Below are positions 1-8,294 of a stretch of 64,000 nucleotides of DNA, piece by piece. The stretch is from positions 248,001-312,000 of the forward strand of contig NZ_JARVKW010000003.1 of NCBI RefSeq assembly GCF_029813775.1, in the 5' to 3' direction. Under the pieces are notes generated by a model. It had not been told where the DNA came from. It saw nothing but the letters and a program-made list of their open reading frames with translations, and did no database searches. Position 1 is the first letter of the stretch. Each line of letters opens with the position of its first letter. The DNA comes from Streptomyces sp. DH24 (lineage in GTDB: Bacteria > Actinomycetota > Actinomycetes > Streptomycetales > Streptomycetaceae). Both the position numbers and the translations under genes were made by a program.

Positions 1-471
1 GGCGGCCCGCAGTTCCGCGGCGGCGCCCCGGTGCAGCGGCGGGCCGTCCTGCTCACGCTGCTCGCGGCGTTCGGGTTCGGCGCGGTGATGGCCCTGATCG
101 CCGAGGCGTCGACCACGCTCACCGGACTCTTCCTCGCCCTGTTCGTGCAGCGCGTGACCAACGTGGCCGCGGGCGGCCTCGCCCTGTACGTCTCCGTGCG
201 GCGCGGCGCGCCCGCGCTGTCCCCGGCCGGCTTCCCCTGGGGTTCGCTGCCCGCGCTGGCGTTCGTCGGTCTGGCGGACGTGGCCGCCAACGGCACCTAC
301 GCGATCGCCGCCCGGCACGGCCCGGTCACGGTCGCCGCCGTACTCGCCTCGCTCTACCCGGTGGTGACGGCGCTCGCCGCGCGGGGCGTGCTGCACGAGC
401 GGCTGCGCGCCGTGCAGGCGGCGGGCGCGGGCCTCGCGCTGATGGGCACGGTGCTGCTGGCCGGCGGCTGA
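1..471 (+). CDS. EamA/DMT family transporter, C-terminal part (cut by window edge)
   Basis: The reading frame is open from base 1 and ends with TGA at 471, so the true start lies to the left. The visible 156 residues hold about five hydrophobic helices. The last ones have the DMT pattern of small-residue-rich helices with a short loop containing HERLRA, a typical spot just before the final EamA helix. It is the second EamA repeat of an inner-membrane metabolite or drug exporter. The substrate cannot be predicted. It converges with the acyltransferase at 497, and the GC-rich palindrome at about 478-491 between them could end transcription. Confidence 0.8.
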   Translation, partial: GGPQFRGGAPVQRRAVLLTLLAAFGFGAVMALIAEASTTLTGLFLALFVQRVTNVAAGGLALYVSVRRGAPALSPAGFPWGSLPALAFVGLADVAANGTYAIAARHGPVTVAAVLASLYPVVTALAARGVLHERLRAVQAAGAGLALMGTVLLAGG

Positions 472-496
472 GCGCGGGGCCGGCCGGCCCGGGGTG

Positions 497-1261
497 TCAG
501 GCGCCGGGCTCCCATTCGGCGAGCCGGGCCGCCGACGCCTCGTCCAGCTCCGACAGGGCGAGCAGCTGGTCCGGCGTGACCCCTTCGGGTATCGGCACGG
601 GCGCCGGCGTCCGCAGCGGCGGCTGCCAGCCCTCGGCGGCCGTCCACCGCCGTACGACCCGGGCCGGGGCCCCCGCCACGACGGCGTGGTCGGGCACCGT
701 GCCGCGCACCACGGCACCGGCCGCGACGACGACGTTCCGCCCGATGCGCGCGCCCGGCAGGATCACCGCTCCGGTGCCGATCCAGCAGCCCGGCCCGATC
801 TCCACCGGCTCCATCCGGGGCCACTGCTTGCCGATGGGCTGGTGCGGATCGTCGTAGGAGTGGTTCGTGGACGTGACGTACACGTAGGGCCCGAAGTAGC
901 AGTCGCTGCCGATGGTGACCGTCGTGTCGGCGATGACGTGGCTGCCGCGGCCGAGGACGACGCCGTCGCCGATCCGCAGGATGGGCTCCGGTCCGAGGTC
1001 GAGGTCGGGCATCAGGCCGGCGGTGAGGGTGACCTGCTCCCCGACGATGCAGTGGGAGCCCAGGTGGATCCACGGTTCGCCGAAGACCGTGCCGAGCGGG
1101 AAGGCCAGTCTGGTACCGGTTCCCATCGCCCCGAAGCGGAGCCGTCCGGGGTGCTCGGCGGTCACGGAGCCGGTCCGCTGCGCCCACGCCCAGGCCGCGT
1201 GGACGGCGCGCTGCCCGAGGCGGCGCCGCCACGACGAGAACGTGTTCTTGCGGTTGGGCAC
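497..1261 (-). CDS. Left-handed beta-helix acyltransferase (hexapeptide repeat)
   Basis: The protein is rich in hexapeptide-type repeats (IGDGVVLG, IGSDCYFG, IGPGCWIGTGAVILPGARIG, then VVAAGAVVRG), the signature of trimeric beta-helix acetyltransferases of the maltose/galactoside O-acetyltransferase type. The loop TSTNHSYDD carries the likely catalytic His, and VVAGAPARVV is the usual end of the helix. It should transfer an acyl group from acyl-CoA to a sugar or small alcohol; the acceptor is unknown. I chose the GTG at 1261 because GGTGAG precedes it. An upstream GTG at 1318 would add 19 residues. It is divergent from the gamma-carbonic anhydrase, another beta-helix protein, which may be coincidence. 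Confidence 0.8.
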   Translation of the reverse strand: MPNRKNTFSSWRRRLGQRAVHAAWAWAQRTGSVTAEHPGRLRFGAMGTGTRLAFPLGTVFGEPWIHLGSHCIVGEQVTLTAGLMPDLDLGPEPILRIGDGVVLGRGSHVIADTTVTIGSDCYFGPYVYVTSTNHSYDDPHQPIGKQWPRMEPVEIGPGCWIGTGAVILPGARIGRNVVVAAGAVVRGTVPDHAVVAGAPARVVRRWTAAEGWQPPLRTPAPVPIPEGVTPDQLLALSELDEASAARLAEWEPGA

Positions 1262-1368
1262 CCGCTCACCGTACTCAGCGGCCGGCCGCGCCGGACGCCG
1301 AAGGCCTGTGATCTTCACCCCAACCGGTGGCGTACGGTGCCGGAGAACACCTGAGCAGGGAGGCGATG

Positions 1369-1899
1369 ATGACGCACAAGGCGCTGATCAAGGGCATCGG
1401 CGGCAAGGACCCGAAGGTGGCGCCGGAGGCGTTCGTGGCACCGACGTCCTCGGTGATCGGGGACGTGACGCTGCACACCGGCGCGAGCGTCTGGTACGGG
1501 GCGGTGCTGCGCGGCGACGTCGAGCGGATCACCGTCGGCGCGAACAGCAACGTCCAGGACAACTGCACGCTGCACGCCGACCCCGGCTTCCCGGTCACGG
1601 TGGGCGAGCGCGTGTCCGTCGGGCACAACGCCGTGGTGCACGGCGCGACCGTGGAGGACGACTGCCTGATCGGCATGGGCGCGACGGTGCTCAACGGGGC
1701 GGTGATCGGCACCGGTTCGCTGGTCGCCGCGCAGGCGCTGGTGCCGCAGGGGATGCGGGTTCCGCCGGGGTCGCTGGTGGCCGGCGTTCCCGCCAAGGTG
1801 AAGCGGGAGCTGACGGCGGAGGAGCGGGAGGGGATCGCCCTCAACGGCGACATGTACGCGGGGCTGGCGCGGTCCCACCGGGACGCGTACGAGGGCTGA
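1369..1899 (+). CDS. Gamma-class carbonic anhydrase family protein
   Basis: This 176-residue left-handed beta-helix protein has the three metal-ligand histidines of gamma-carbonic anhydrases at H69, H86 and H91; the last two have the diagnostic five-residue spacing in HNAVVH. The conserved NVQDNCTLH and IGMGATVLNGA motifs are present. It probably reversibly hydrates CO2 or, like some relatives, binds metal without strong activity. The start at 1369 has GGGAGG five bases upstream; an ATG three bases earlier is also possible. It faces the DedA gene tail to tail. Confidence 0.88.
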   Translation: MTHKALIKGIGGKDPKVAPEAFVAPTSSVIGDVTLHTGASVWYGAVLRGDVERITVGANSNVQDNCTLHADPGFPVTVGERVSVGHNAVVHGATVEDDCLIGMGATVLNGAVIGTGSLVAAQALVPQGMRVPPGSLVAGVPAKVKRELTAEEREGIALNGDMYAGLARSHRDAYEG

Positions 1900-1921
1900 C
1901 GAGCGCACGCCGGATGCGGGT

Positions 1922-1950
1922 GGGGCGCGGGTGAGTGCCGGGCGCGCCCC
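1922..1950. terminator. Hairpin between convergent genes
   Basis: GGGGCGCG (1922-1929) pairs perfectly with CGCGCCCC (1943-1950) around a 13-nt loop. It lies between the stops of the gamma-carbonic anhydrase and DedA genes and has no T-tract, as is common for high-GC bidirectional terminators. Confidence 0.55.
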
Positions 1951-1961
1951 CGCAGGGCGTC

Positions 1962-2609
1962 TCAGTCGCCGGTCGTGACCAGTTCCGGCTCCGGCGTCGC
2001 GGCCGGCCGGACCTTCTTCGCCTTGCGCTTCAGCACCAGCATCGACGTGACGCCGATCAGGACCGCCAGGACCAGGCCCACCCACGAGAAGCGCTTCAGC
2101 CAGGCCTCGGCGACGACGCCCACGTAGTAGATGACGGCCGTCGTGCCGCCCGCCCAGAGGATACCGCCGAGGACGTTGGCCGTCAGGAACTTCCAGTACG
2201 GCATGCGCAGGACGCCCGCGAGGGGGCCGGCGAAGATGCGGAGCAGGGCGACGAAGCGGCCGAAGAACACCGCCCACATGCCCCACTTCTCGAAGGACCG
2301 CTCGGCCGTCGCGATGTGCCCCTCGCTGAAGTGGCTCGGGAACTTCCTGCCGAGCCAGGCCAGCAGCGGACGGCCGCCGCGGCGTCCGATGGCGTAGCCG
2401 ATGGAGTCGCCGACGACCGCGCCGACCGTGGCGCAGATGCCGAGGACGAGCGGGTCGACGCCGCCGTGCTGGGAGGACAGCAGGGCCGCCGAGACCAGGA
2501 TGATCTCGCCGGGCAGCGGGATGCCGAGGCTCTCCAGACCGATGACGATGCCGACGACTGCGTAGACGGCCGCCGCGGGCACGGTGTCGAGCCATTCCTG
2601 GACGTGCAA
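1962..2609 (-). CDS. DedA family membrane protein
   Basis: DedA/VTT-domain inner membrane protein of about 215 residues with several transmembrane segments. Family landmarks are visible: LESLGIPLPGE near the N-terminus, GDSIGYAIGRRGG, the FFGRF segment followed by R, and AGPLAGVLRMPYWKFL with the conserved glycines. Members act in membrane homeostasis and are proposed lipid (undecaprenyl- or glycerophospholipid) scramblases or flippases. The TTG at 2609 is preferred because GGGGAGG lies eight bases upstream; an ATG at 2642 would place that motif inside the gene. A second VTT-type protein is encoded at 9094. Confidence 0.85.
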   Translation of the reverse strand: MHVQEWLDTVPAAAVYAVVGIVIGLESLGIPLPGEIILVSAALLSSQHGGVDPLVLGICATVGAVVGDSIGYAIGRRGGRPLLAWLGRKFPSHFSEGHIATAERSFEKWGMWAVFFGRFVALLRIFAGPLAGVLRMPYWKFLTANVLGGILWAGGTTAVIYYVGVVAEAWLKRFSWVGLVLAVLIGVTSMLVLKRKAKKVRPAATPEPELVTTGD

Positions 2610-2864
2610 CGCCGGTTCCTCCCCGTCTCGGAATTTCCGCATTCCCGGACGTACGCCGCGATCACGGCGCACGTCCGGGAAGCCTACCGGGCCACCGGGA
2701 CACCCCCCGCGTCCACGTGACGGCCCTCTCCCCCCTCGGTTCTCCGGGCGTGCCGAACCGTGACACGGTCACCGGGCCGTCCCCTCCTCGGCCCGGCCGT
2801 CCCCGGCATCCCGGAGCACACCCCGCCCGGACGCCGGCCCGCGACGCGAAGGCCCATACGCGGA

Positions 2865-3317
2865 TCAGCCGTTGGGGCGCAGCGTCCAGACGACCGTCAT
2901 CTCGCTCGTCACGGCGCCGTCCTCACGCTGGATGGCGACGCTCACCGGGAACTCGGGGCGCCGGCCCGCGTCGAGTTCGGCGACGACGTCGTCGATCGGG
3001 CGGCCCAGCGTCGCGGTGGCCCGGACCGGCCCCAGGGCGATCTTCTTGAACGCGATCTGCGCGGTGACGGGGAGCGGAACGGCACGCGAGAGCTGGTCCC
3101 CGAAGGCGGCCAGGACGATCGCGCCGCTGGCGGACTCGCCGAGCGTGAACATCGCGCCGGCGTGCGGCCCCCCGACGTGGTTGCGGTACTCGCTCTGGTC
3201 CGGCAGGGCCAGCACGGCCTGCTCCGGGGTGGTCTCCAGGTACTCCAGGTTCAGGGTCCGAACCATCGGCACCGTGGCGGCGAGGAGCTCGCCGATCGAC
3301 ATGTGGTCTGCGGTCAT
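2865..3317 (-). CDS. DUF4442 / hotdog-fold thioesterase-like protein
   Basis: A 150-residue hotdog protein. The central helix region HVGGPHAGAMFTLGESASG resembles the catalytic or substrate helix of the YiiD/PaaI-like thioesterase family, suggesting acyl-CoA hydrolysis. Start: the long open frame extends to 3533, but the ATG at 3317 fits family length and has TAACCT ending seven bases upstream (3325-3330 on this strand), the arrangement of a leaderless promoter. The upstream 72 codons look like non-coding read-through. The gene stands alone, divergent from the exported protein at 3481. Confidence 0.8.
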   Translation of the reverse strand: MTADHMSIGELLAATVPMVRTLNLEYLETTPEQAVLALPDQSEYRNHVGGPHAGAMFTLGESASGAIVLAAFGDQLSRAVPLPVTAQIAFKKIALGPVRATATLGRPIDDVVAELDAGRRPEFPVSVAIQREDGAVTSEMTVVWTLRPNG

Positions 3318-3480
3318 GTCCCGCAGGTTACCCACGAGTAGCCTTCGGTGGCCAGGGCCGTGGGGCCATCGCCGTTCCGGCGGGGCGCGCTTCCCCGCGC
3401 CGTCCGCGTCGCGAGTTGCTACGTGCCCGTCAAAGGGCGGTGACCCAATCGTGTCCTGGCCGCCGCTAGGGTGGCTGCCC

Positions 3481-4494
3481 ATGTGGCCAGGACAGCAGCA
3501 GCCCGGGGGCGAGCAGAACCCGCAGGCGAACAATCCGTACCAGCAGCCGGGATACCAGCAGCCGAATCCGTATCAGCAGCCCGGTTACCAGCAGACCGGG
3601 CCCCAGGGCCAGCCGCAGTGGGGGCAGCCCACCATGCCGCTGACTCCGCAGCCGCCCGGCGGAGGGGGCGGCAACCGGACGAAGCTGGTCGCGATCGTGG
3701 CGGCCACGGCCGTCGTCGTGGCCGCGGGCGTCACCGGATTCCTGGTGCTCGGCGGCGACGAGGACGACACGGCGGACGGCGGCACCAAGGGCGGCGGCGC
3801 GACGGTGTCCGCGTCCCCCTCGAAGCCGGCCGAACCGACCGAGTCCGCCCCGGGCACCGACGACAACCCGCGCGGCACCGAGACCGAGAAGCCGACCGTT
3901 GACGGCTGGAAGGTCGTCATCAACCCGAAGTGGGGCACGGCCTTCGACGTCCCCGCCGACTGGGAGGTCGAGTCCCCCGGTCTGACCATCGGCTTCGAGG
4001 ACGACAAGTCCGAGGACGGCAAGCCGCTCATCGTGATGTCGGCCCCGGCGATCTACAAGTCCAAGTGGTGCACGACCGACGAGAACAAGGACGGCCGCAC
4101 CGAGGACACCTCGCTCGCCGCCACCGGCACGAAGGGGGCCAACGGCGCCAAGAGCACCGACGAGGTCGCCGTGAACACGGTCGCCTGGTGGGTGTACGGC
4201 GGCTACACGCAGCCCGACAAGAAGAGCATCGCCTTCGACAAGAAGGCCAAGGCCTACACGACCAAGGCCGGCATCAAGGGCAGCATCGCCACGGCCAAGT
4301 CGAACGGCACGCCGCAGAAGGGCAAGTGCGCGAGCGACGGCAAGGCGATCACGTTCGGCTTCAAGAACTCGGCCGGCGACTTCGTCTCGTGGAACTTCTA
4401 CGGCGCCCGGGGCGTCAAGGACGAGGTGCCCGACGAGACCATCATGAAGATCCTGAGCACGGTGCGGACGCACGGGGAGCCGACGGGCGGCTGA
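3481..4494 (+). CDS. Pro/Gln-rich N-terminus, single-pass exported protein of unknown function
   Basis: The protein has 337 residues. Residues 1-60 form a cytoplasmic low-complexity stretch with repeated YQQPGYQQPNP motifs. One hydrophobic segment (about residues 70-95, AIVAATAVVVAAGVTGFLVL) follows, then a Ser/Thr/Pro/acidic linker and a folded extracellular domain of about 210 residues containing two cysteines (WCTTDE and GKCASDG) that could pair. This is the layout of many actinobacterial sensor-like or secreted-anchored proteins. I recognise no catalytic motif. The ATG at 3481 has AGGGTGG upstream. A GTG 30 bases earlier is in frame but lies in the promoter-like region. Confidence 0.75.
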   Translation: MWPGQQQPGGEQNPQANNPYQQPGYQQPNPYQQPGYQQTGPQGQPQWGQPTMPLTPQPPGGGGGNRTKLVAIVAATAVVVAAGVTGFLVLGGDEDDTADGGTKGGGATVSASPSKPAEPTESAPGTDDNPRGTETEKPTVDGWKVVINPKWGTAFDVPADWEVESPGLTIGFEDDKSEDGKPLIVMSAPAIYKSKWCTTDENKDGRTEDTSLAATGTKGANGAKSTDEVAVNTVAWWVYGGYTQPDKKSIAFDKKAKAYTTKAGIKGSIATAKSNGTPQKGKCASDGKAITFGFKNSAGDFVSWNFYGARGVKDEVPDETIMKILSTVRTHGEPTGG

Positions 4495-4504
4495 TCCGCG
4501 GGCA

Positions 4505-4600
4505 CCGGACCGGAGTTCCCGCGGGCTCCGGACCGGTGTTCTCACCGACCCCGGACCGGAGTTGTCACGGACCCCGGACCGGTGTCCTCGCGGGCCCGGC
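4505..4600. repeat. 23-bp tandem repeat with alternating units
   Basis: CCGGACCGG recurs at 4505, 4528, 4551 and 4574, exactly every 23 bases. The next four bases alternate AGTT, TGTT, AGTT, TGTC, so the higher-order unit is 46 bp. The array fills the gap between the exported-protein stop and the MFS promoter. Confidence 0.85.
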
Positions 4601-4621
4601 CCCGGCATGTGACGTATCGGT

Positions 4622-4651
4622 TTGGCAAGTCGGGGCGGCTGCGGCGATAGT
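4622..4651 (+). promoter_or_regulatory. Predicted leaderless promoter of the MFS gene
   Basis: TTGGCA (4622-4627), an 18-base spacer and GATAGT (4646-4651) form a good housekeeping-type promoter. The -10 ends six bases before the GTG at 4658, so transcription would begin at or next to the start codon. Confidence 0.5.
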
Positions 4652-4657
4652 CGGCCG

Positions 4658-5986
4658 GTGACCTCCGCCGACTCCTCCCGCCGCGCCCGCATGCCCGCGT
4701 GGGCGGGCCGCAACTACTCGTTGCTGACCGCCGCCGCGTTCGTCACCAACCTCGGCAGCCACGGCGCGCTGGTCGCCGCCGCGTTCGCCGTCCTGGAAAC
4801 GGGCGGCGACGGCGGCGACGTGGGCCTGGTGGCCGCCGCGCGCACCCTGCCGCTGGTGCTGTTCCTGCTGATCGGCGGAGCCGTCGCGGACCGCCTGCCG
4901 CGCCACCGCGTCATGGTCGCGGCCAACGCCCTCAACTGCCTGTCGCAGGGCGCCTTCGCGGTGCTCGTGCTGGCCGGGGAGCCGCTGCTGTGGCAGATGA
5001 TGCTGCTGAGCGCCCTCGGCGGCACCGGCCAGGCGTTCTTCAGCCCGGCCGCCGAGGGCATGCTGCTGTCCTCGGTGCAGGGCGAGCAGGCCGGCCGGGC
5101 CTTCGCGGTGTTCCGGATGGCGATGCAGGGCGCGGCGGTCGGCGGTGCCGCGCTCGGCGGCGCGATGGTCGCCGCGATCGGGCCGGGCTGGGTGCTCGCC
5201 GCCGACGCCGCCGCGTTCGCGCTGGCCGGGGCGCTGCGCGGGCTCCTCGACGTGAGTCACATCCCGGCGCGCGCCCCCGGCGGCGGGATGCTCGCCGACC
5301 TCCGCGAGGGCTGGCGGGAGGTCGCGGGCCGGCCCTGGCTGTGGGGCATCGTCGTCCAGTTCTCCATCGCCAACGCGGTCGTCGCAGCAGCCGACGCGGT
5401 CTACGGGCCGCTCGTCGCCCGGGACCACCTGGGCGGCGCCGGGCCCTGGGGTCTCGCGCTCGGCTTCTTCGGCGCGGGCACGGTCGTCGGCGCCCTGCTG
5501 ATGACCCGCTGGAAACCACGCCGTCTGCTGTTCGTCGGCACCCTGTGCGTCTTCCCGCTGGCCCTGCCGTCCGCGGCGCTCGCCGTGCCCGTGCCGGCCG
5601 GGGCGCTGTGCGGGGTGATGTTCGTGACCGGCGTGACCCTTGAGGTGTTCGGGGTCTCCTGGATGACCGCGCTGCACCAGGAGATACCCGAGGACAAGCT
5701 GTCCCGGGTCTCGGCGTACGACTGGTTCGGCTCGGTCGCGCTCGTGCCGCTCGCGACGGCGCTGGCGGGCCCCGCGGAGACGGCGTTCGGACGGCCGGCG
5801 GCGCTGTGGGGCTGCGCCGCGCTGGTCGTGGTGATGACCGCGGCGGTGCTGTGCCTGCCGGACGTGAGGAATCTGCGGCGGACCACCAGGAAGGTCACGG
5901 GAGCCGCCGAGGGCGGTCAGCCGACGCCGAACGACCCGTCGGGCGGCTCGGGCGACGGCACGGCGTCCGCGTCCCGGACGGGCTGA
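4658..5986 (+). CDS. MFS transporter
   Basis: A 442-residue polytopic protein with about 12 hydrophobic helices. GAVADRLPRHRVMVAAN is the MFS motif-A loop between helices 2 and 3. GQAFFSPAAEGMLLSSV and ALHQEIPEDKLSRVSAYDWFGS resemble the Bcr/EntS-like drug or siderophore exporter subfamily, in which QEIPEDxLSRV is typical. It is likely a proton-coupled exporter of unknown substrate. The C-terminus is hydrophilic. Its last 70 bases overlap the 3' end of the opposite-strand synthase-like gene, so the two genes share terminal sequence. The start is chosen by the leaderless promoter; ATG 4691 is the alternative. Confidence 0.85.
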   Translation: MTSADSSRRARMPAWAGRNYSLLTAAAFVTNLGSHGALVAAAFAVLETGGDGGDVGLVAAARTLPLVLFLLIGGAVADRLPRHRVMVAANALNCLSQGAFAVLVLAGEPLLWQMMLLSALGGTGQAFFSPAAEGMLLSSVQGEQAGRAFAVFRMAMQGAAVGGAALGGAMVAAIGPGWVLAADAAAFALAGALRGLLDVSHIPARAPGGGMLADLREGWREVAGRPWLWGIVVQFSIANAVVAAADAVYGPLVARDHLGGAGPWGLALGFFGAGTVVGALLMTRWKPRRLLFVGTLCVFPLALPSAALAVPVPAGALCGVMFVTGVTLEVFGVSWMTALHQEIPEDKLSRVSAYDWFGSVALVPLATALAGPAETAFGRPAALWGCAALVVVMTAAVLCLPDVRNLRRTTRKVTGAAEGGQPTPNDPSGGSGDGTASASRTG

Positions 5987-6762
5987 GCGCCGCCGGTGAA
6001 GTCCCGTAGCGCTCGCCCGTGTTCGACGCGTGCGGGGAACGCGTCGGCGGCCGTGCGCCGGGCCACGGCGGCGGTGTCGACGGGGTGGTGCGCGGCGACG
6101 AGCACCGCGTTGCCGAAGCGGCGCCCGCGCAGCACACCCGGCTCGGCGATCAGCGCCAGGTGCTCGAACACCGCGGCGAAGGTGGCGAGCTGGGAACGCA
6201 GGAACGCGAACGGCGCCCCGTCGGCGAGGTTCGCCAGGTAGACGCCGCCCTCCCGCAGCACCCGCGCCGCCTCCTCGGCGTAGCCGAGGGACGTGAGGTG
6301 CGCGGGCACGCGGGAGCCGCCGAAGACGTCGGCGACGAGGATGTCCGCCGAGTCCGCCGGCGCGGACGCCAGCCAGGCGCGCGCGTCCGCCGGGTGCAGC
6401 GTGACGCCCGCGCCGTCCGGCAGCGGCAGATGCTCGGCGACCAGTTCCAGCAGTCCCCGGTCGGCCTCCACGACGTCCTGCCGGGAGCCGGGCCGGGTCG
6501 CGGCCACGTACCGGGGCAGGGTGAGCGCGCCGCCGCCGAGATGCAGCACGTCCAGCGGGCGCCCCGGCTCCGCGACGACGTCCAGGACGTGCCCGAGCCG
6601 CCGGGCGTACTCGAACTCCAGGTGGGTCGGCGCGTCGAGGTCGACGTACGACTGCGGCGCCCCGTCCACGGTCAGCAGCCAGGCCCGTGCCCGGTCGACG
6701 TCCGGCATCAGCTTCGCGGTGCCGTGATCGACGACACGGGTCACGGGTATGGCTTCGTTCAC
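5917..6762 (-). CDS. Spermidine synthase-like methyltransferase-fold protein
   Basis: A 281-residue Rossmann protein of the spermidine/spermine synthase family. DVLHLGGGALTLPRYVAA is the nucleotide-binding loop, VVEADRGLLELVAEHL carries the acidic residue after strand 2, and ILVADVFGGSRVPAHLTS corresponds to the catalytic-loop region. Actinobacterial members are often fused to or next to membrane transporters and may be aminopropyltransferases or orphan methyltransferases, so the substrate is uncertain. It lies 31 bp downstream of tuf3 on the same strand. The GTG start has GAGAAT ending six bases upstream (leaderless arrangement) as well as a GGAGG one base away, so initiation is ambiguous. 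The 3' end overlaps the MFS gene by 70 bp. Confidence 0.75.
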   Translation of the reverse strand: MNEAIPVTRVVDHGTAKLMPDVDRARAWLLTVDGAPQSYVDLDAPTHLEFEYARRLGHVLDVVAEPGRPLDVLHLGGGALTLPRYVAATRPGSRQDVVEADRGLLELVAEHLPLPDGAGVTLHPADARAWLASAPADSADILVADVFGGSRVPAHLTSLGYAEEAARVLREGGVYLANLADGAPFAFLRSQLATFAAVFEHLALIAEPGVLRGRRFGNAVLVAAHHPVDTAAVARRTAADAFPARVEHGRALRDFTGGAQPVRDADAVPSPEPPDGSFGVG

Positions 6763-6772
6763 GCCTCCATTC

Positions 6773-6814
6773 TCACGGAACGGCGGTCACGCCTCACTGA
6801 ACGGCGGTCACGGT
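6773..6814. repeat. 21-bp tandem duplication at the tuf3 stop codon
   Basis: Two 21-bp units (6773-6793 and 6794-6814) share 18 of their first 19 bases, with core GAACGGCGGTCACG. The second unit holds the last codons and the stop of tuf3. The first unit forms the gap to the next gene. Confidence 0.8.
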
Positions 6815-7972
6815 CCCCGCCCCCACGGTCCGTCCGCCCTCACGGATGGCGAACCCGAGCCCGGGCTCCAGCGGAACCTCCCGCCCCAGCTCGACCGTCA
6901 TCGACACCGTGTCGCCGGGCCGCGCGACGGCCACCTCGCCGAGGTCGACGTCGCCGACCACGTCCGCGGTCCGGATGTAGAACTGCGGCCGGTACCCGGT
7001 GGCGACGGGCGTCGTACGCCCGCCCTCGCGCGCCGACAACACGTACACCCGCGCCGAGAACCGCCGTCGCGGCACGACACTGCCGGGCGCCGCCACCACG
7101 TGCCCGCGTCGCACGGCGTCCCGGGGCACGCCGCGCAGCAGCACCGCCACGTTGTCCCCGGCCTGCGCCTCCTCCATGGGCCTGCCGAAGGTCTCCAGAC
7201 CGGTGACGACGGTGTCGACGCCGGCGCCGAGCACCTCCACCCGGTCGCCCGGGCGGAGCGTGCCGCGCTCGACGGCACCGGTGACGACCGTGCCCCGGCC
7301 GGTGATGGTGAGCACGTTCTCCACCGGCAGCAGGAACGGGGCGTCCAGATACCGCTCCGGCATCGGCACGTACGTGTCCACCGCGTCGAGCAGCGCCTCG
7401 ATCGACGCCGTCCAGCGCGGGTCGCCCTCCAGCGCCCCGAGCCCGGAGACCCGTACGACGGGCACGGCGTCGCCGCCGTAGCCGTGCGCGGTGAGCAGGT
7501 CCCTGACCTCCAGCTCGACCAGGTCGGTGAGTTCCTCGTCGCCCGCGTCGGCCTTGTTGAGGGCGACGACGATGTGGTCGACGCCCACCTGCCGGGCGAG
7601 CAGCACGTGTTCGGCGGTCTGCGGCATGATCCCGTCCAGCGCGGAGACGACGAGGATCGCCCCGTCGAGCTGTGCGGCGCCGGTCACCATGTTCTTGACG
7701 TAGTCGGCGTGGCCGGGCATGTCGACGTGTGCGTAGTGCCGGGTGTCGGTCTCGTACTCGACGTGCGCGATGTTGATGGTGATGCCGCGCGCCGCCTCCT
7801 CCGGGGCCCGGTCGATGCGGTCGAAGGAAACGTACCGGGTGGTGCCGCCGGCGCCGCGCTCGGCGAGGACCTTGGTGATGGCGGCGGTCAGGGTGGTCTT
7901 GCCGTGGTCGACGTGACCCATCGTGCCGATGTTCAGATGCGGTTTCGTGCGGACGTACGCCGTCTTGGGCAT
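6794..7972 (-). CDS. tuf3: Divergent elongation factor Tu (EF-Tu3 type)
   Basis: A 392-residue translational GTPase delivering aminoacyl-tRNA. GTPase motifs are present: GHVDHGKT (G1), RGITIN (G2), DMPGHADY (G3), NKAD (G4). [13 protein letters not shown] in domain 3 and the C-terminal [12 protein letters not shown] are intact. It differs from major bacterial EF-Tu: DCPGH is DMPGH, the G5 region SAL is SGL, and the terminal basic residues are lost. This fits Streptomyces Tuf3, reported to be expressed under stress or amino-acid limitation rather than as the bulk factor. It stands alone, with no ribosomal-protein genes nearby. GAGGTG precedes the ATG. Confidence 0.92.
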   Translation of the reverse strand: MPKTAYVRTKPHLNIGTMGHVDHGKTTLTAAITKVLAERGAGGTTRYVSFDRIDRAPEEAARGITINIAHVEYETDTRHYAHVDMPGHADYVKNMVTGAAQLDGAILVVSALDGIMPQTAEHVLLARQVGVDHIVVALNKADAGDEELTDLVELEVRDLLTAHGYGGDAVPVVRVSGLGALEGDPRWTASIEALLDAVDTYVPMPERYLDAPFLLPVENVLTITGRGTVVTGAVERGTLRPGDRVEVLGAGVDTVVTGLETFGRPMEEAQAGDNVAVLLRGVPRDAVRRGHVVAAPGSVVPRRRFSARVYVLSAREGGRTTPVATGYRPQFYIRTADVVGDVDLGEVAVARPGDTVSMTVELGREVPLEPGLGFAIREGGRTVGAGTVTAVQ

Positions 7973-8066
7973 GGCGACACCTCGAAGTCTCTCGGTGCAG
8001 AACGGTGACGGCCCCGGCGCGGCACTACGGGCACGCGGCCGGGACGGGGACCCCGGGGAACTCGCC

Positions 8067-8109
8067 GACCCTCCCCCTGCGGGGTCCGCCGGACGTTCCG
8101 GGGAGGGTC
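8067..8109. promoter_or_regulatory. Large inverted repeat upstream of tuf3
   Basis: GACCCTCCCC (8067-8076) and GGGGAGGGTC (8100-8109) are perfect complements. The loop contains a second palindrome, GTCCGCCGGAC (8084-8094). The element lies 95-137 bases before the tuf3 start and could be a 5'-leader structure, an operator, or the terminator of upstream transcription. No other gene was found in the 322-base gap 7973-8294. Confidence 0.45.
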
Positions 8110-8294
8110 AGCTTCGGGCGCCGTCGACAGCGGCCGCGAGAACGGGAACGGCAGCCTTCGGGGCATCCGCGACGGCGGATGCTGCGAGGTGGAAGGCGTA
8201 CCGGAACATGGCGTCGATCATCGCCGACGCCGTGACCCGCGTCGAATGGTTTTCGGTGCCCGGGAGTTCGGGCCGGGGGGTCGGCAGCGGCGGA

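Noticed and set aside
2610-2864. Gene between the DedA and DUF4442 genes
   Set aside because: Only Pro/Arg-rich shadow frames; no start or domain.
4505-4600. CRISPR-like array
   Set aside because: The units are 23 bp with no unique spacers; the pattern is a simple tandem repeat.
8110-8294. Gene upstream of tuf3
   Set aside because: No frame with plausible composition; regarded as leader and intergenic DNA.
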